NCBI GenBank assembly: GCA_900541905.1
Contig: UQLQ01000004.1
Span: 1-64,000, forward strand
DNA: 64,000 nucleotides
Direction of reading: 5' to 3'
DNA from: an uncultured Oscillospiraceae bacterium
GTDB lineage: Bacteria; Bacillota; Clostridia; Oscillospirales; Acutalibacteraceae
Both the position numbers and the translations under genes were made by a program. The notes beneath the pieces were generated by a model, which ran no database searches, had not been told where the DNA came from, and saw only the letters and a program-made list of their open reading frames with translations. Of this stretch, positions 21,692 to 29,823 are shown one piece after another (position 1 is the stretch's first letter; every line of letters begins with the position of its first letter).

Positions 21692-22153
21692 ATGTTAACA
21701 GTAGGAACAAAAGCACCAAATTTTACATTACCAGATAAAGACGGAAACATGGTTTCTCTCAGTGATTTTGCAGGAAAAAAGGTTGTGCTGTATTTTTATC
21801 CTAAGGATAATACGCCTGGATGTACCAAGCAAGCCTGCGGTTATCGCGATGAATACGGCGAATTTGCAAAACAGAATGCGGTGGTCATCGGCATTAGCAA
21901 AGACAGCGTAAAATCTCATGGAAATTTTGCAGCTAAATTTGAGCTTCCTTTTGTTTTGCTTGCAGACCCGGATTTGGATGCCATTCAAAAATATGATGTG
22001 TGGCAGGAAAAGAAATTATATGGAAAAACATATATGGGCGTGGTTCGTTCCACTTATATCATTGACGAAGCGGGAACCATTACACATGTGTTTGAAAAAG
22101 TAAAGCCGGATACAGACGCACAAACAGTGCTGTCCATTCTTGCACAGGCATAA
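21692..22153 (+). CDS. bcp: Thioredoxin-dependent peroxiredoxin (Bcp/PrxQ)
   Basis: This thiol peroxidase reduces hydroperoxides, using thioredoxin. The 153-residue protein has normal length and shows FYPKDNTPGCTKQACGYRDE, which contains the peroxidatic Cys (first) and the PrxQ-type resolving Cys five residues later. AAAGGAG lies upstream of ATG 21692. It lies 24 nt after the unknown gene and before a terminator, so it may be the last gene of that transcript. Confidence 0.95.
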   Translation: MLTVGTKAPNFTLPDKDGNMVSLSDFAGKKVVLYFYPKDNTPGCTKQACGYRDEYGEFAKQNAVVIGISKDSVKSHGNFAAKFELPFVLLADPDLDAIQKYDVWQEKKLYGKTYMGVVRSTYIIDEAGTITHVFEKVKPDTDAQTVLSILAQA

Positions 22154-22178
22154 TCAATTCATTGAGAAGAGACAAAAC

Positions 22179-22206
22179 AGAGTCGTGTGAAGCGGCTCTT
22201 TTTTAT
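22179..22206 (+). terminator. Terminator after bcp
   Basis: AGAGTCG (22179-22185) pairs with CGGCTCT (22193-22199), followed by TTTTTTATTG. Confidence 0.75.
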
Positions 22207-22263
22207 TGTCATATAAAAGTGATTTGTTGTCTGCATAAATTTTCATGCAAATAAAAAAATCAG

Positions 22264-22317
22264 TTGACTTTTTTATGTTATCTGCATATAATAAACATAT
22301 GAACAATTATTCATATG
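22264..22317 (+). promoter_or_regulatory. Promoter plus ArsR-type operator of the metal-resistance operon
   Basis: TTGACT (22264-22269), a 17-nt spacer and TATAAT (22287-22292) are followed at the expected start point by a perfect inverted repeat CATATGAA-CAATTA-TTCATATG (22296-22317). The ATANNTGAAC...TTCANNTAT-like symmetry fits binding sites of SmtB/ArsR/CadC repressors, so metal-free repressor probably blocks this promoter. Confidence 0.85.
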
Positions 22318-22335
22318 AATGGATGTGAAGTTGAT

Positions 22336-22701
22336 ATGGGTGAACAAGAACCTATTTTAGAGCAATGCGATTATATGCATTTACATGAAAAAGTGATTGA
22401 GCAAGTGCAGGAAGAAATGCCCGAAGAAGAAATTCTGTACGACTTAGCCGAATTATTTAAAGTGTTTGGAGATTCTACCAGAATCAAAATTCTGTATGTG
22501 TTGTTTCAGTCAGAAATGTGTGTATGTGATATTGCACAGCTGTTAAATATGAGTCAGTCCGCTATATCTCATCAATTGCGTGTACTCAAACAAGCGCAGC
22601 TTGTTAAGTACCGCAGAGAGGGAAAAACAGTGTTTTATTCATTGGCTGACGCTCATGTAAATACCATTTTAAATCAAGGTTTGGAACATATTGAAGAATA
22701 G
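22336..22701 (+). CDS. ArsR/SmtB-family metal-sensing repressor (CadC/ZiaR type)
   Basis: The 121-residue protein has a winged helix with LAELFKVFGDSTRIKILYVL, an alpha3 metal motif EMCVCDIAQL, the recognition helix MSQSAISHQLRVLKQ and a C-terminal helix DAHVNTILNQGLEHIEE. The latter carries the Asp/His pair used for alpha5 zinc sensing. Combined alpha3 Cys and alpha5 residues suggest Cd/Pb and/or Zn response. An in-frame ATG at 22315 lies inside the operator palindrome, so ATG 22336 (after GGATG) is preferred. It heads the operon with the HMA and ATPase genes. Confidence 0.9.
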   Translation: MGEQEPILEQCDYMHLHEKVIEQVQEEMPEEEILYDLAELFKVFGDSTRIKILYVLFQSEMCVCDIAQLLNMSQSAISHQLRVLKQAQLVKYRREGKTVFYSLADAHVNTILNQGLEHIEE

Positions 22702-22720
22702 TGTATTGGAGGACTTTATC

Positions 22721-22945
22721 ATGAAAAAGATTTTTATATTGGAAAACTTGGATTGTGCGAACTGTGCGGCAAAAATGGAGAATGCCATCAGTAAACTGGA
22801 GAATGTGGAAAACGTATCTATCAGTTTTATGACTACAAAAATGGTTTTAAAAGCAGATGAGGATAAAATGGACGCAGTGATTGCGGAGTCCGAAAAAATC
22901 ATTAAAAAAATTGAACCGGATGTAGTCATGAAGCCAAAAGCATAA
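22721..22945 (+). CDS. Stand-alone heavy-metal-associated (HMA) domain protein
   Basis: The 74-residue ferredoxin-like HMA domain carries the metal site L-D-C-A-N-C-A (MKKIFILENLDCANCAAKME). It probably delivers metal to the ATPase encoded 16 nt downstream, taking the place of that pump's missing N-terminal HMA domain. The in-frame start at 22691 overlaps the preceding stop and lacks a site; ATG 22721 follows TTGGAGGAC. Confidence 0.88.
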   Translation: MKKIFILENLDCANCAAKMENAISKLENVENVSISFMTTKMVLKADEDKMDAVIAESEKIIKKIEPDVVMKPKA

Positions 22946-22961
22946 TGAAAGAAGGTTTCCT

Positions 22962-24827
22962 ATGTTAAAAAAGAGGCTGATTCGTATTATAGTTGGCGCG
23001 GTCATTTATGCGGCGGCAATTTTGATTGACATATTTGCAGGAATCAATCATTGGATTGTGTTTGGTATCTTTTTGGTCTCTTTTCTTATGATTGGTGGAG
23101 ATGTTATTTGGAAAGCATTACGTAACATAGCCAGAGGCCGTATTTTTGATGAAAACTTTTTAATGTTAATTGCCACTGTGGGCGCCTTTGTATTACAGGA
23201 TTATCGCGAAGGCGTAGCCGTTATGTTATTTTATCAGGTGGGAGAACTGTTTCAGTCGTATGCGGTCAATCGTTCCAGAAAATCTATTTCAGAATTGATG
23301 GATATCGCGCCGGAGTTTGCAAATGTCATGCGCGGCGGAAAGCTGGAAACAGTTGACCCGGAAGAAGTAGAAGTGGGCGAGATCATTGTTGTAAAGCCGG
23401 GAGAAAAAATCCCGTTGGACGGTGTTGTGCTGGAGGGTACTTCTTTTTTAGATACTTCCGCACTGACTGGCGAGTCTGTTCCAAGAGAAGTGCAGCCTGA
23501 AAGCAGTGTATTAAGCGGCTGTATCAATAACACAGGAGTTTTGACCATCGAGGTTGCAAAGGAATTTGAAGATTCCACTGTTGCTAAAATTTTGGATTTG
23601 GTGGAAAATGCAAGCAGCAGGAAAGCAAATGCAGAAAACTTTATTACAAAGTTTGCAAGATATTATACTCCTGTGGTTGTAATTGCAGCAACACTGCTTG
23701 CGGTTATTCCTCCGTTGTTCCTTGGTATGAATTCCTTAGACGTCTGGAGCGAATGGGTACGCCGTGCACTTACGTTTTTGGTTATTTCCTGTCCTTGTGC
23801 ACTTGTTATTTCTATTCCGCTGGGATTTTTCGGCGGAATTGGCGGTGCATCAAAATGGGGTGTACTTGTAAAAGGCAGCAACTATTTGGAGGCTCTTGCC
23901 AAAGCGGAAGTGGTTGTCTTTGACAAAACAGGAACGCTTACAAAAGGTACGTTCCAAGTAACGGAAGTGCATCCAAACGGCATGAGTGAAGAGGAACTGT
24001 TGGAATTAACGGCATATGCCGAATATCATTCCAATCATCCCATCGCTACATCGATTCAGACAGCATATGGAAAAGAGATTAAGTCGGAACGCCTTGGTTT
24101 AGTGGAAGAGATAGCAGGTCACGGCATTCAGGCACAGGTCGACGGTCGCACGGTTTATGCAGGCAATGCAAAGTTAATGGAATTGAAGCAAATTTCGTTT
24201 GAGCCTGTTCATGCAGTGGGCACAATTGTATATGTAGCGGTGGAACATCAGTACGCAGGTTATCTTTTAATTACAGATGAAGTCAAAGAGGATGCCAAAG
24301 AGGCCATTGCAAAATTGAAACATCTTGGTATTAAAAAGACAGTGATGCTGACAGGTGACCGCAAATCTGTAGCAGAACAAGTTGCCAATGAATTGGGTAT
24401 AGATGAAGTACATTCCGATTTGTTGCCTGCTGACAAAGTGGAACAAATGGAGCGATTATTTGCAGAGAAATCCAAGAAAGGCAAGTTGGTCTTTGTGGGA
24501 GATGGTATTAACGATGCTCCTGTTCTTGCAAGAGCCGATATTGGTATTGCAATGGGTGCACTTGGTTCCGATGCTGCAATTGAAGCCGCAGATATAGTAA
24601 TTATGAATGATAAACCGTCCCGCATTGCAACAGTTATGGGTATTTCCCGAAAAACATTAAATATTGTCATACAAAATATTTCATTGGCATTTATTGTGAA
24701 GTTTGCCGCATTGGTATTGGGTGCTTTTGGTATGGCAACATTATGGGAAGCAGTATTTGCAGATGTTGGAGTTGCAGTGTTGGCAATTTTAAATGCAATC
24801 AGAGCTTTAAGATATAAAGAAAAATAG
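22962..24827 (+). CDS. cadA: Cadmium/zinc-type P1B ATPase
   Basis: This membrane pump exports soft divalent metals (Cd2+/Zn2+/Pb2+) using ATP. The 621-residue protein has P1B features: two early helix pairs, the actuator motif TGES, the metal-binding membrane motif C277-P278-C279, phosphorylated D321 in DKTGTLTKG, the HP dipeptide in SNHPIA and GDGINDAP. It is shorter than typical CadA because it lacks the N-terminal HMA domain, which is encoded by the preceding gene. The final helix region ADVGVAVLAILNAIRAL fits the Zn/Cd subgroup (Asp near the membrane). Copper specificity is less likely. Confidence 0.94.
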   Translation: MLKKRLIRIIVGAVIYAAAILIDIFAGINHWIVFGIFLVSFLMIGGDVIWKALRNIARGRIFDENFLMLIATVGAFVLQDYREGVAVMLFYQVGELFQSYAVNRSRKSISELMDIAPEFANVMRGGKLETVDPEEVEVGEIIVVKPGEKIPLDGVVLEGTSFLDTSALTGESVPREVQPESSVLSGCINNTGVLTIEVAKEFEDSTVAKILDLVENASSRKANAENFITKFARYYTPVVVIAATLLAVIPPLFLGMNSLDVWSEWVRRALTFLVISCPCALVISIPLGFFGGIGGASKWGVLVKGSNYLEALAKAEVVVFDKTGTLTKGTFQVTEVHPNGMSEEELLELTAYAEYHSNHPIATSIQTAYGKEIKSERLGLVEEIAGHGIQAQVDGRTVYAGNAKLMELKQISFEPVHAVGTIVYVAVEHQYAGYLLITDEVKEDAKEAIAKLKHLGIKKTVMLTGDRKSVAEQVANELGIDEVHSDLLPADKVEQMERLFAEKSKKGKLVFVGDGINDAPVLARADIGIAMGALGSDAAIEAADIVIMNDKPSRIATVMGISRKTLNIVIQNISLAFIVKFAALVLGAFGMATLWEAVFADVGVAVLAILNAIRALRYKEK

Positions 24828-24832
24828 GTTAG

Positions 24833-24862
24833 GAAGGGCTTTTGAAAAGTCCTTCTTTTTTT
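24833..24862 (+). terminator. Terminator after the metal ATPase
   Basis: GAAGGGCTT pairs with AAGTCCTTC (24833-24855), followed by seven T residues. Confidence 0.8.
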
Positions 24863-25015
24863 GTGAAAATATATAGATGAATACATGCTCTAATACAGCA
24901 TTTCATTTTGTATGTATTTGATAGGTAAAAATCAGTTTTGTATCGTGTGGTTCGTCATATTCCAGTATTTCCCACATATACTAGAAACAAGTATAGGAAA
25001 CAGGAGAGTGATGAG

Positions 25016-26035
25016 ATGGGCAATGCAATCCATTATTTTATCAATACAAACAGTTCAAAAGGATTTGTTAGTTTTTTTAAATCCAATTTTGAACCTTTGG
25101 AACGAGTCATTAAGTTGGACAACTATCCAACCGCTATTGTAGAAGAATTAATAGGAAAAGCCAGTTCCATTGCAACAGAAAAAGGTTATCAGCAGGAAAT
25201 TATACACAGCTGTATTGATAACAGTATAGAAGGGATTATTTTACCTCAATTAAAAACAGGATTATTAAATATCCCTGCGTACATTGACTACGGATATTCC
25301 GTTTATAAACTGATGGATAATGAGATTGTGCAGGATATGCAGGAAGCATTAACAAAATCTCATGAATATTTTGCAAAAGCATTAAAGATACATGATGACT
25401 GGGAAAAAATTTATATTACCAATATGAATTTTGCTAAGATGAACCAACTGACTTCTGATACTATATTAAAAATTTTGGGCGGACATACACAAAATAAAAA
25501 GGGCAGCAGTGTCAACCGTTTGTTCGGCGCTTCTACTATCCATGGGCCGATTGATTATATAGAAAATATTACTGCAGATATTGAAAAGAGATATTTTATA
25601 AAAGGCAGGCCGGGTACGGGAAAATCCACATTTTTGAAAAAGATTGCGGAACGTGCCATGATAAACGGCTATCATGTTGAAATCTATCATTGTGCGTTTG
25701 ACCCTAACAGTTTAGATTTGGTTGTGATTCGCGACTTAGGCATCTGCTTGTTTGATAGTACATCGCCACATGAATATTTTCCATCACGTGATAGTGACGA
25801 AATTATAGATATTTATCAAGAAGCAGTAAAAGAACATACAGATGAGGAACATAAAGAGCAAATTGCTGAGTTGCAAAAACAATACAAAGAAACGGTAGCG
25901 CAAGCGATAGAATGTATCAACAAAGCAAACCGTTATCATCAAATATATCAGGAAGATGTATTAAGTAAAATCAACAATGTTAAGTGCAAGCAATCAATGA
26001 ATAAAGCAATAGTAAAATTACTGAAAATAAAATAA
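25016..26035 (+). CDS. PRK06851-type duplicated P-loop ATPase, 3' end probably altered
   Basis: The 339-residue protein resembles PRK06851-type ATPases, which consist of two related P-loop halves. The N-terminal half (IHYFINTNSSKGF...SCIDNSIEGIILPQL) has lost its Walker A: KLDNYPTAIVEELI stands where GGPGTGKST is expected. The C-terminal half is canonical, with GRPGTGKSTFLKKIAE (about residues 199-214) and HCAFDPNSLDLVVIRDL. The expected C-terminal helix with HxxxExxY...MDF is cut short: the last 20 or so codons (SKINNVKCKQSM...) lie inside an inverted-repeat segment. ATG 25016 follows CAGGAGAG. The substrate is unknown; related genes occur mainly in spore-formers. Confidence 0.7.
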   Translation: MGNAIHYFINTNSSKGFVSFFKSNFEPLERVIKLDNYPTAIVEELIGKASSIATEKGYQQEIIHSCIDNSIEGIILPQLKTGLLNIPAYIDYGYSVYKLMDNEIVQDMQEALTKSHEYFAKALKIHDDWEKIYITNMNFAKMNQLTSDTILKILGGHTQNKKGSSVNRLFGASTIHGPIDYIENITADIEKRYFIKGRPGTGKSTFLKKIAERAMINGYHVEIYHCAFDPNSLDLVVIRDLGICLFDSTSPHEYFPSRDSDEIIDIYQEAVKEHTDEEHKEQIAELQKQYKETVAQAIECINKANRYHQIYQEDVLSKINNVKCKQSMNKAIVKLLKIK

Positions 26036-26088
26036 TTTCTTAAAATTACTGCTTGTCCGAGAACTCGGACATAACATTGTTGATTTTA
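25966..26088. repeat. Segment bounded by a perfect 17-bp inverted repeat, across the 3' end of the ATPase gene
   Basis: TAAAATCAACAATGTTA (25966-25982) and TAACATTGTTGATTTTA (26072-26088) are exact inverted copies 89 nt apart. Inside lie a direct repeat TAAAATTACTG (26013 and 26041) and a short hairpin TGTCCGA-GAAC-TCGGACA. The segment supplies the stop codon of the ATPase gene and looks like a small inserted element or a large hairpin. Confidence 0.7.
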
Positions 26089-26528
26089 AATAGAAATATT
26101 TTTATTTTATATTTTGTTATAGATAAATGGATAAAAGTTAGAAAACAAGGTATAAAGATAAGCGAAAAATATTGAAAAAAAGCAAAAAAAGGAATACAAT
26201 ATATTCCGTAATATTAGGGACTGTAATGAACACTTTATATTTGATATAAAACAAAAATATCATGTTTTTTTAACAAATGTCCTGTTATTTAAAAAAAGAC
26301 ACGCTTACTGTTTTTTGTGCAATTTAGACAAATACCGTTTCATTTCTAGAAATTGGATAAAGAAATATTTCCCAGTACTGGAATCGCCAGGGGGTGTCTT
26401 TTTATTATGCTTTAAGCCGAAAAAAGTATTCAAAAGCCCTATTTCATTAATGCAATATTCATAATTTACAATTATGAAGAAAAATTTTTATGCGTTTAGA
26501 CCATTTGTTGTTTCTTAACGAAAAAAAG
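26089..26528. other. Gene-free A/T-rich junction between the ATPase and the urease operon
   Basis: No credible coding region is seen in about 440 nt. It includes the palindrome GGAATACAATATATTCC near 26190 and the inverted-repeat segment at 26293-26403. Confidence 0.6.
26293..26403. repeat. 111-nt segment closed by a 10-bp inverted repeat ending in T5
   Basis: AAAAAGACAC (26293-26302) pairs with GTGTCTTTTT (26394-26403). Inside are small palindromes ATTTCTAGAAAT and CCAGTACTGG. It could be a small MITE-like element or a structured RNA with its own terminator; I cannot assign it to a known RNA family. Confidence 0.55.
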
Positions 26529-26557
26529 TTGACAATAAGGCGAAATTGTTATACAAT
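26529..26557 (+). promoter_or_regulatory. Urease operon promoter
   Basis: TTGACA (26529-26534), a 17-nt spacer and TACAAT (26552-26557) form a strong vegetative promoter about 110 nt upstream of ureA. Confidence 0.75.
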
Positions 26558-26592
26558 GTGTTCGTAGCTTAGAAGCTTTTAAATTAGTAAAC

Positions 26593-26632
26593 AAAAGCGT
26601 TCTTAATTACTCATTTTAAGACGTTTTTTTTG
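26593..26632 (+). terminator. Terminator-like hairpin in the urease leader (candidate attenuator)
   Basis: AAAAGCGTTCTTAA and TTAAGACGTTTTT can form a stem with one bulge, followed by a run of T residues, between the promoter and ureA. This would end transcripts early unless it is prevented. The trigger is unknown. Confidence 0.5.
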
Positions 26633-26668
26633 TTTAAATTTTTCGACAGAAATAGGAGGTTATCAGAA

Positions 26669-26971
26669 ATGAAATTAACACCAAGAGAACTCGAAAAGTT
26701 GCAAATGCACTGCATTGGCAAACTAGCTGAAGAAAGAAAAGCAAGAGGGGTAAAACTTAACTACGTTGAGACTATTGGCTATCTTTGCGCTCAGCTACAT
26801 GAACTTGCAAGAGACGGCAAGACTGTTGTTGAACTAATGCAATTGGGTACAAAAATGTTGACTAGAGCTGACGTTATGGAAGGCGTTCCAGAGATGATCC
26901 ACGACGTTCAAATCGAAGCTACATTCCCAGACGGCACAAAACTAGTTACAGTACACAATCCAGTTCAATAA
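26669..26971 (+). CDS. ureA: Urease subunit gamma
   Basis: This is the small structural subunit of the nickel urease that hydrolyses urea to ammonia and carbamate. The 100-residue protein is full length and begins [14 protein letters not shown], with [12 protein letters not shown] and [18 protein letters not shown] conserved parts. ATG 26669 follows AGGAGG; an in-frame extension to 26630 runs through the leader hairpin and is not expected to be coding. It is first of ureABCEFGD. Codons favour CTA, GCT, AAC and GAC unlike genes outside the operon. Confidence 0.97.
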   Translation: MKLTPRELEKLQMHCIGKLAEERKARGVKLNYVETIGYLCAQLHELARDGKTVVELMQLGTKMLTRADVMEGVPEMIHDVQIEATFPDGTKLVTVHNPVQ

Positions 26972-26994
26972 TTTAAAGAGAGGGGATTAGAAAC

Positions 26995-27357
26995 ATGCGT
27001 ATCGGAGAAGTTATTCCAGTAGAGAGAGAAATCGAACTTAACGCGGGCAAAAAAACTGTCCAAGTTAAAGTTGTTCACACAGGCGATAGACCAGTTCAAG
27101 TGGGCTCTCATTTCCACTTCTTTGAAGTAAATAAAATGCTTCAGTTTGACAGAGCTGCTGCATTTGGCTTCCGTCTAGACGTTCCATCCGGAAATGCTGT
27201 TAGATTTGAGCCAGGTGAAGAGAAAGTTGTTACTTTGGTAGAATTGGGTGGCAACAAACGTTCCTTTGGTCTAAACAACTTGACAAATGACCAAGCAGTT
27301 CCTGCAAACCTAGACAAAGCTATGAACAATGCTAAATTGAAAGGCTTTGTAAAATAA
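26995..27357 (+). CDS. ureB: Urease subunit beta
   Basis: The 120-residue beta subunit packs against UreC and shows the conserved EREIELNAG, RPVQVGSHFHFFEVN and DVPSGNAVRFEPGE motifs. It is slightly longer than the enterobacterial form because of a short C-terminal extension. It lies 23 nt after ureA, with AGAGGGG upstream, and 34 nt before ureC. Confidence 0.97.
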   Translation: MRIGEVIPVEREIELNAGKKTVQVKVVHTGDRPVQVGSHFHFFEVNKMLQFDRAAAFGFRLDVPSGNAVRFEPGEEKVVTLVELGGNKRSFGLNNLTNDQAVPANLDKAMNNAKLKGFVK

Positions 27358-27391
27358 GAATATTTTATTCACATAAGGAGGTAATGAGATC

Positions 27392-29104
27392 ATGAAAATT
27401 TCTGGACAACAATATTCAATGATGTACGGCCCAACTGTTGGTGACAAAGTTAGATTGGCTGATACAGATCTTATCATCGAAGTAGAAAAAGACTACACCG
27501 TATACGGTGATGAATGTAAATTCGGTGGTGGTAAAACACTACGTGACGGTATGGGACAATCTGTTAACACAACAAGTGCTACAGGTGACCTAGACCTAGT
27601 TTTGACAAATGCTCTTGTTGTTGACTACACAGGCATTTTCAAAGCTGACATCGGTATCAAAGATGGCGTTATCGCTGGTATCGGTAAAGCTGGTAACCCA
27701 GATATTATGGATGGCGTAACACCAGGCATGGTTGTTGGTGCTTCTACTGAAGCTCTTGCAACAGAAGGTATGATCGTTACAGCTGGTGGTATTGATACTC
27801 ACATCCACTACATCTGCCCACAACAAGTTGATACTTCTCTATTCAGCGGTATCACAACAATGGCAGGTGGCGGTACTGGTCCTAACGACGGTACAAACGC
27901 TACAACATGTACTCCTGGTCCTTGGAACCTAGCTATGATGCTAAAAGCAGCTGAAGAGTATCCAATGAACCTACTATACTACGGTAAAGGTAACTGCTCT
28001 GCTCAAGGTTCTTTGGAAGAGCAAATCTTGGCTGGTGCAGCTGGTCTAAAAATCCACGAAGACTGGGGTTCAACTCCAGCAGTTATCGATTCTTGCTTAA
28101 CTGCAGCTGATAAATATGACGTTCAAGTTGCTGTTCACACAGATACATTGAACGAAGCTGGTTGTGTTGAAGATACTATGGATGCTATCGCAGGCAGAAC
28201 AATGCATACATTCCATACAGAAGGCGCAGGCGGCGGTCACGCACCTGACATCATCAAAGTTGCTGGTTTCCCAAATATCTTGCCAGCATCTACAAACCCA
28301 ACAATGCCATACACAGTTAACACTTTGGATGAGCACTTGGATATGTTGATGGTTTGCCACCACTTGGATAACAGAATTCCTGAAGACGTTGCTTTCGCTG
28401 ACTCCAGAATTCGTCCAGAAACAATCGCAGCTGAAGACGTTCTACATGATATGGGTGTATTCTCCATCATGTCTTCTGACTCTCAAGCTATGGGTCGTCC
28501 TGCTGAAGTTATTACAAGAACATGGCAAGCAGCTCACAAAATGAAAAAACAACGTGGTAAATTACCAGAAGATGCTGAAGGCAATGATAACTTCCGTGTA
28601 AAAAGATATGTTTCTAAATACACAATCAACCCAGCTATTGCACAAGGTATTTCTCATGTTGTAGGTTCTGTTGAAGTTGGTAAATTCGCTGACTTAGTTG
28701 TATGGAGCCCAGCATTCTTCGGCGTAAAACCTGAGATCATCATCAAAGGCGGCGCTGTAACTGCTTCCAGAATGGGTGACGCTAACGCTTCTATCCCAAC
28801 TGTACAACCAATCATCTACAAACACATGTTTGGCGCACACGGTGCTGCTAAATATGATACATGCATCACTTTCGTATCTCAAGCTTCTCTAGATAACGGC
28901 ATCAAAGAGAAATTGGGTCTACAAAAGAAAGTTGTTGCTGTTAAAGGCTGCCGCAACATCGGCAAAAAAGATCTTAAATTCAACGATGCAACTCCAGAGT
29001 TGACAGTTGATCCAGAAACATATGTAGTTAAAGCTGATGGCGTTCTACTAACTTGCGAAGTTGCTAAAGAACTACCATTAACACAACTTTACTACCTATT
29101 CTAA
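27392..29104 (+). CDS. ureC: Urease subunit alpha (catalytic)
   Basis: The 570-residue catalytic subunit holds two nickel ions. All key residues are present, with numbering equal to the Sporosarcina pasteurii enzyme: H137 and H139 (THIHYICPQ), carbamylated K220 (LKIHEDWG), the following nickel and substrate histidines ([17 protein letters not shown]), and the flap Cys-His (MVCHHLD). The enzyme should therefore be active. AAGGAGG precedes ATG 27392. Codon use is strongly biased to CTA, GCT, GTT, AAC and GAC, consistent with very high expression and/or a foreign origin. It is followed by strong RNA hairpins before ureE. Confidence 0.98.
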   Translation: MKISGQQYSMMYGPTVGDKVRLADTDLIIEVEKDYTVYGDECKFGGGKTLRDGMGQSVNTTSATGDLDLVLTNALVVDYTGIFKADIGIKDGVIAGIGKAGNPDIMDGVTPGMVVGASTEALATEGMIVTAGGIDTHIHYICPQQVDTSLFSGITTMAGGGTGPNDGTNATTCTPGPWNLAMMLKAAEEYPMNLLYYGKGNCSAQGSLEEQILAGAAGLKIHEDWGSTPAVIDSCLTAADKYDVQVAVHTDTLNEAGCVEDTMDAIAGRTMHTFHTEGAGGGHAPDIIKVAGFPNILPASTNPTMPYTVNTLDEHLDMLMVCHHLDNRIPEDVAFADSRIRPETIAAEDVLHDMGVFSIMSSDSQAMGRPAEVITRTWQAAHKMKKQRGKLPEDAEGNDNFRVKRYVSKYTINPAIAQGISHVVGSVEVGKFADLVVWSPAFFGVKPEIIIKGGAVTASRMGDANASIPTVQPIIYKHMFGAHGAAKYDTCITFVSQASLDNGIKEKLGLQKKVVAVKGCRNIGKKDLKFNDATPELTVDPETYVVKADGVLLTCEVAKELPLTQLYYLF

Positions 29105-29107
29105 TTT

Positions 29108-29184
29108 TAAGTTTCAAACTTAAGATTAATGACGTAATGTAGTTATGTGGTTTTGTAACCACTATGGCCCAACTACATAGTAGT
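29108..29184 (+). repeat. Nested hairpins after ureC
   Basis: TAAGTTT-C-AAACTTA (29108-29122) is followed by a two-part stem: ATGTAGTT/AACTACAT (29137-29144 with 29171-29178) enclosing GTGGTT/AACCAC (29147-29152 with 29157-29162). A competing ACTAC-ATA-GTAGT hairpin overlaps the 3' arm. There is no long T run, so an mRNA end-protecting or processing role fits as well as partial termination. Confidence 0.6.
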
Positions 29185-29199
29185 TGCTTTTCCAAATAG

Positions 29200-29235
29200 A
29201 TAATAGCGTATAATGTTTCAATTATACGCTATTAT
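29200..29235 (+). repeat. Perfect 15-bp stem-loop between ureC and ureE
   Basis: ATAATAGCGTATAAT (29200-29214) and ATTATACGCTATTAT (29221-29235) are exact complements with a 6-nt loop. It lies 100 nt before ureE in the 230-nt gap that separates the structural from the accessory genes. Confidence 0.75.
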
Positions 29236-29334
29236 ATTTGGTTGATGTGGGGGCACTTATTATGGGCATAACAGAACCATTTGCTGACGATTGACAGCTG
29301 AGGTTCACCATTGCTGTATTAGGAGAATTTAAAT

Positions 29335-29808
29335 ATGTTATGTGAACAAATATTGGGAACTTTAAGTGATGAGCAATTTAAAAACTTGAAGGTTGATTAT
29401 GTAGATATTGAATGGCATGAAGCTTTCAAAAAGTTACATAAGAAAAAAACTCAAGAAGGTCGTGACCTTGGTATCTCACTGGGAAATGAGATTTTAACCA
29501 GAGGTTTAAATCAGGATGACGTGCTTGGTGTTGATGGCGATACTGTTATTGCTGTAAACATTCCTGCTTGTGAGGCTTTAGTTATGACAGTGGACAACGA
29601 TGTTCGCATGGTTGCTAAAGTATGTTACGAAATTGGAAACAAACACGCTACACTTTTTCGAGGCGAAGGTGACTACCAGTTTATTACTCCACTAGACCTT
29701 CCAATAAAAGCGCTGATGGAAAAACTAGGCGTTAAAGTTGAACGCAAAACAGTTAAATTCGACTTTAAGAAGAAAATTTCTTCCTCAATTAACGCACATA
29801 CGCATTAA
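29335..29808 (+). CDS. ureE: Urease accessory protein UreE (nickel metallochaperone)
   Basis: The 157-residue protein has the N-terminal peptide-binding domain (residues 1-75, VDIEWHEAFKKLHKKKTQEGRDLGI) and the nickel-binding ferredoxin-like domain with YEIGNKHATLF, whose His is the conserved metal ligand. The C-terminal tail has only two His (NAHTH) rather than a His-rich tract, so nickel storage capacity is low. AGGAG precedes ATG 29335. It begins the accessory block EFGD. Confidence 0.94.
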   Translation: MLCEQILGTLSDEQFKNLKVDYVDIEWHEAFKKLHKKKTQEGRDLGISLGNEILTRGLNQDDVLGVDGDTVIAVNIPACEALVMTVDNDVRMVAKVCYEIGNKHATLFRGEGDYQFITPLDLPIKALMEKLGVKVERKTVKFDFKKKISSSINAHTH

Positions 29809-29823
29809 TCAATGAAGTTAAAT

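Noticed and set aside
22315..22335. Upstream ATG extending the ArsR-type repressor by seven residues
   Set aside because: The ATG lies inside the perfect operator palindrome and has no ribosome site; ATG 22336 follows GGATG.
26293..26403. Guanidine, ZTP or cyclic-di-GMP riboswitch in the urease upstream region
   Set aside because: None of the conserved aptamer core motifs that I know for these classes is present, so the segment is left unassigned.
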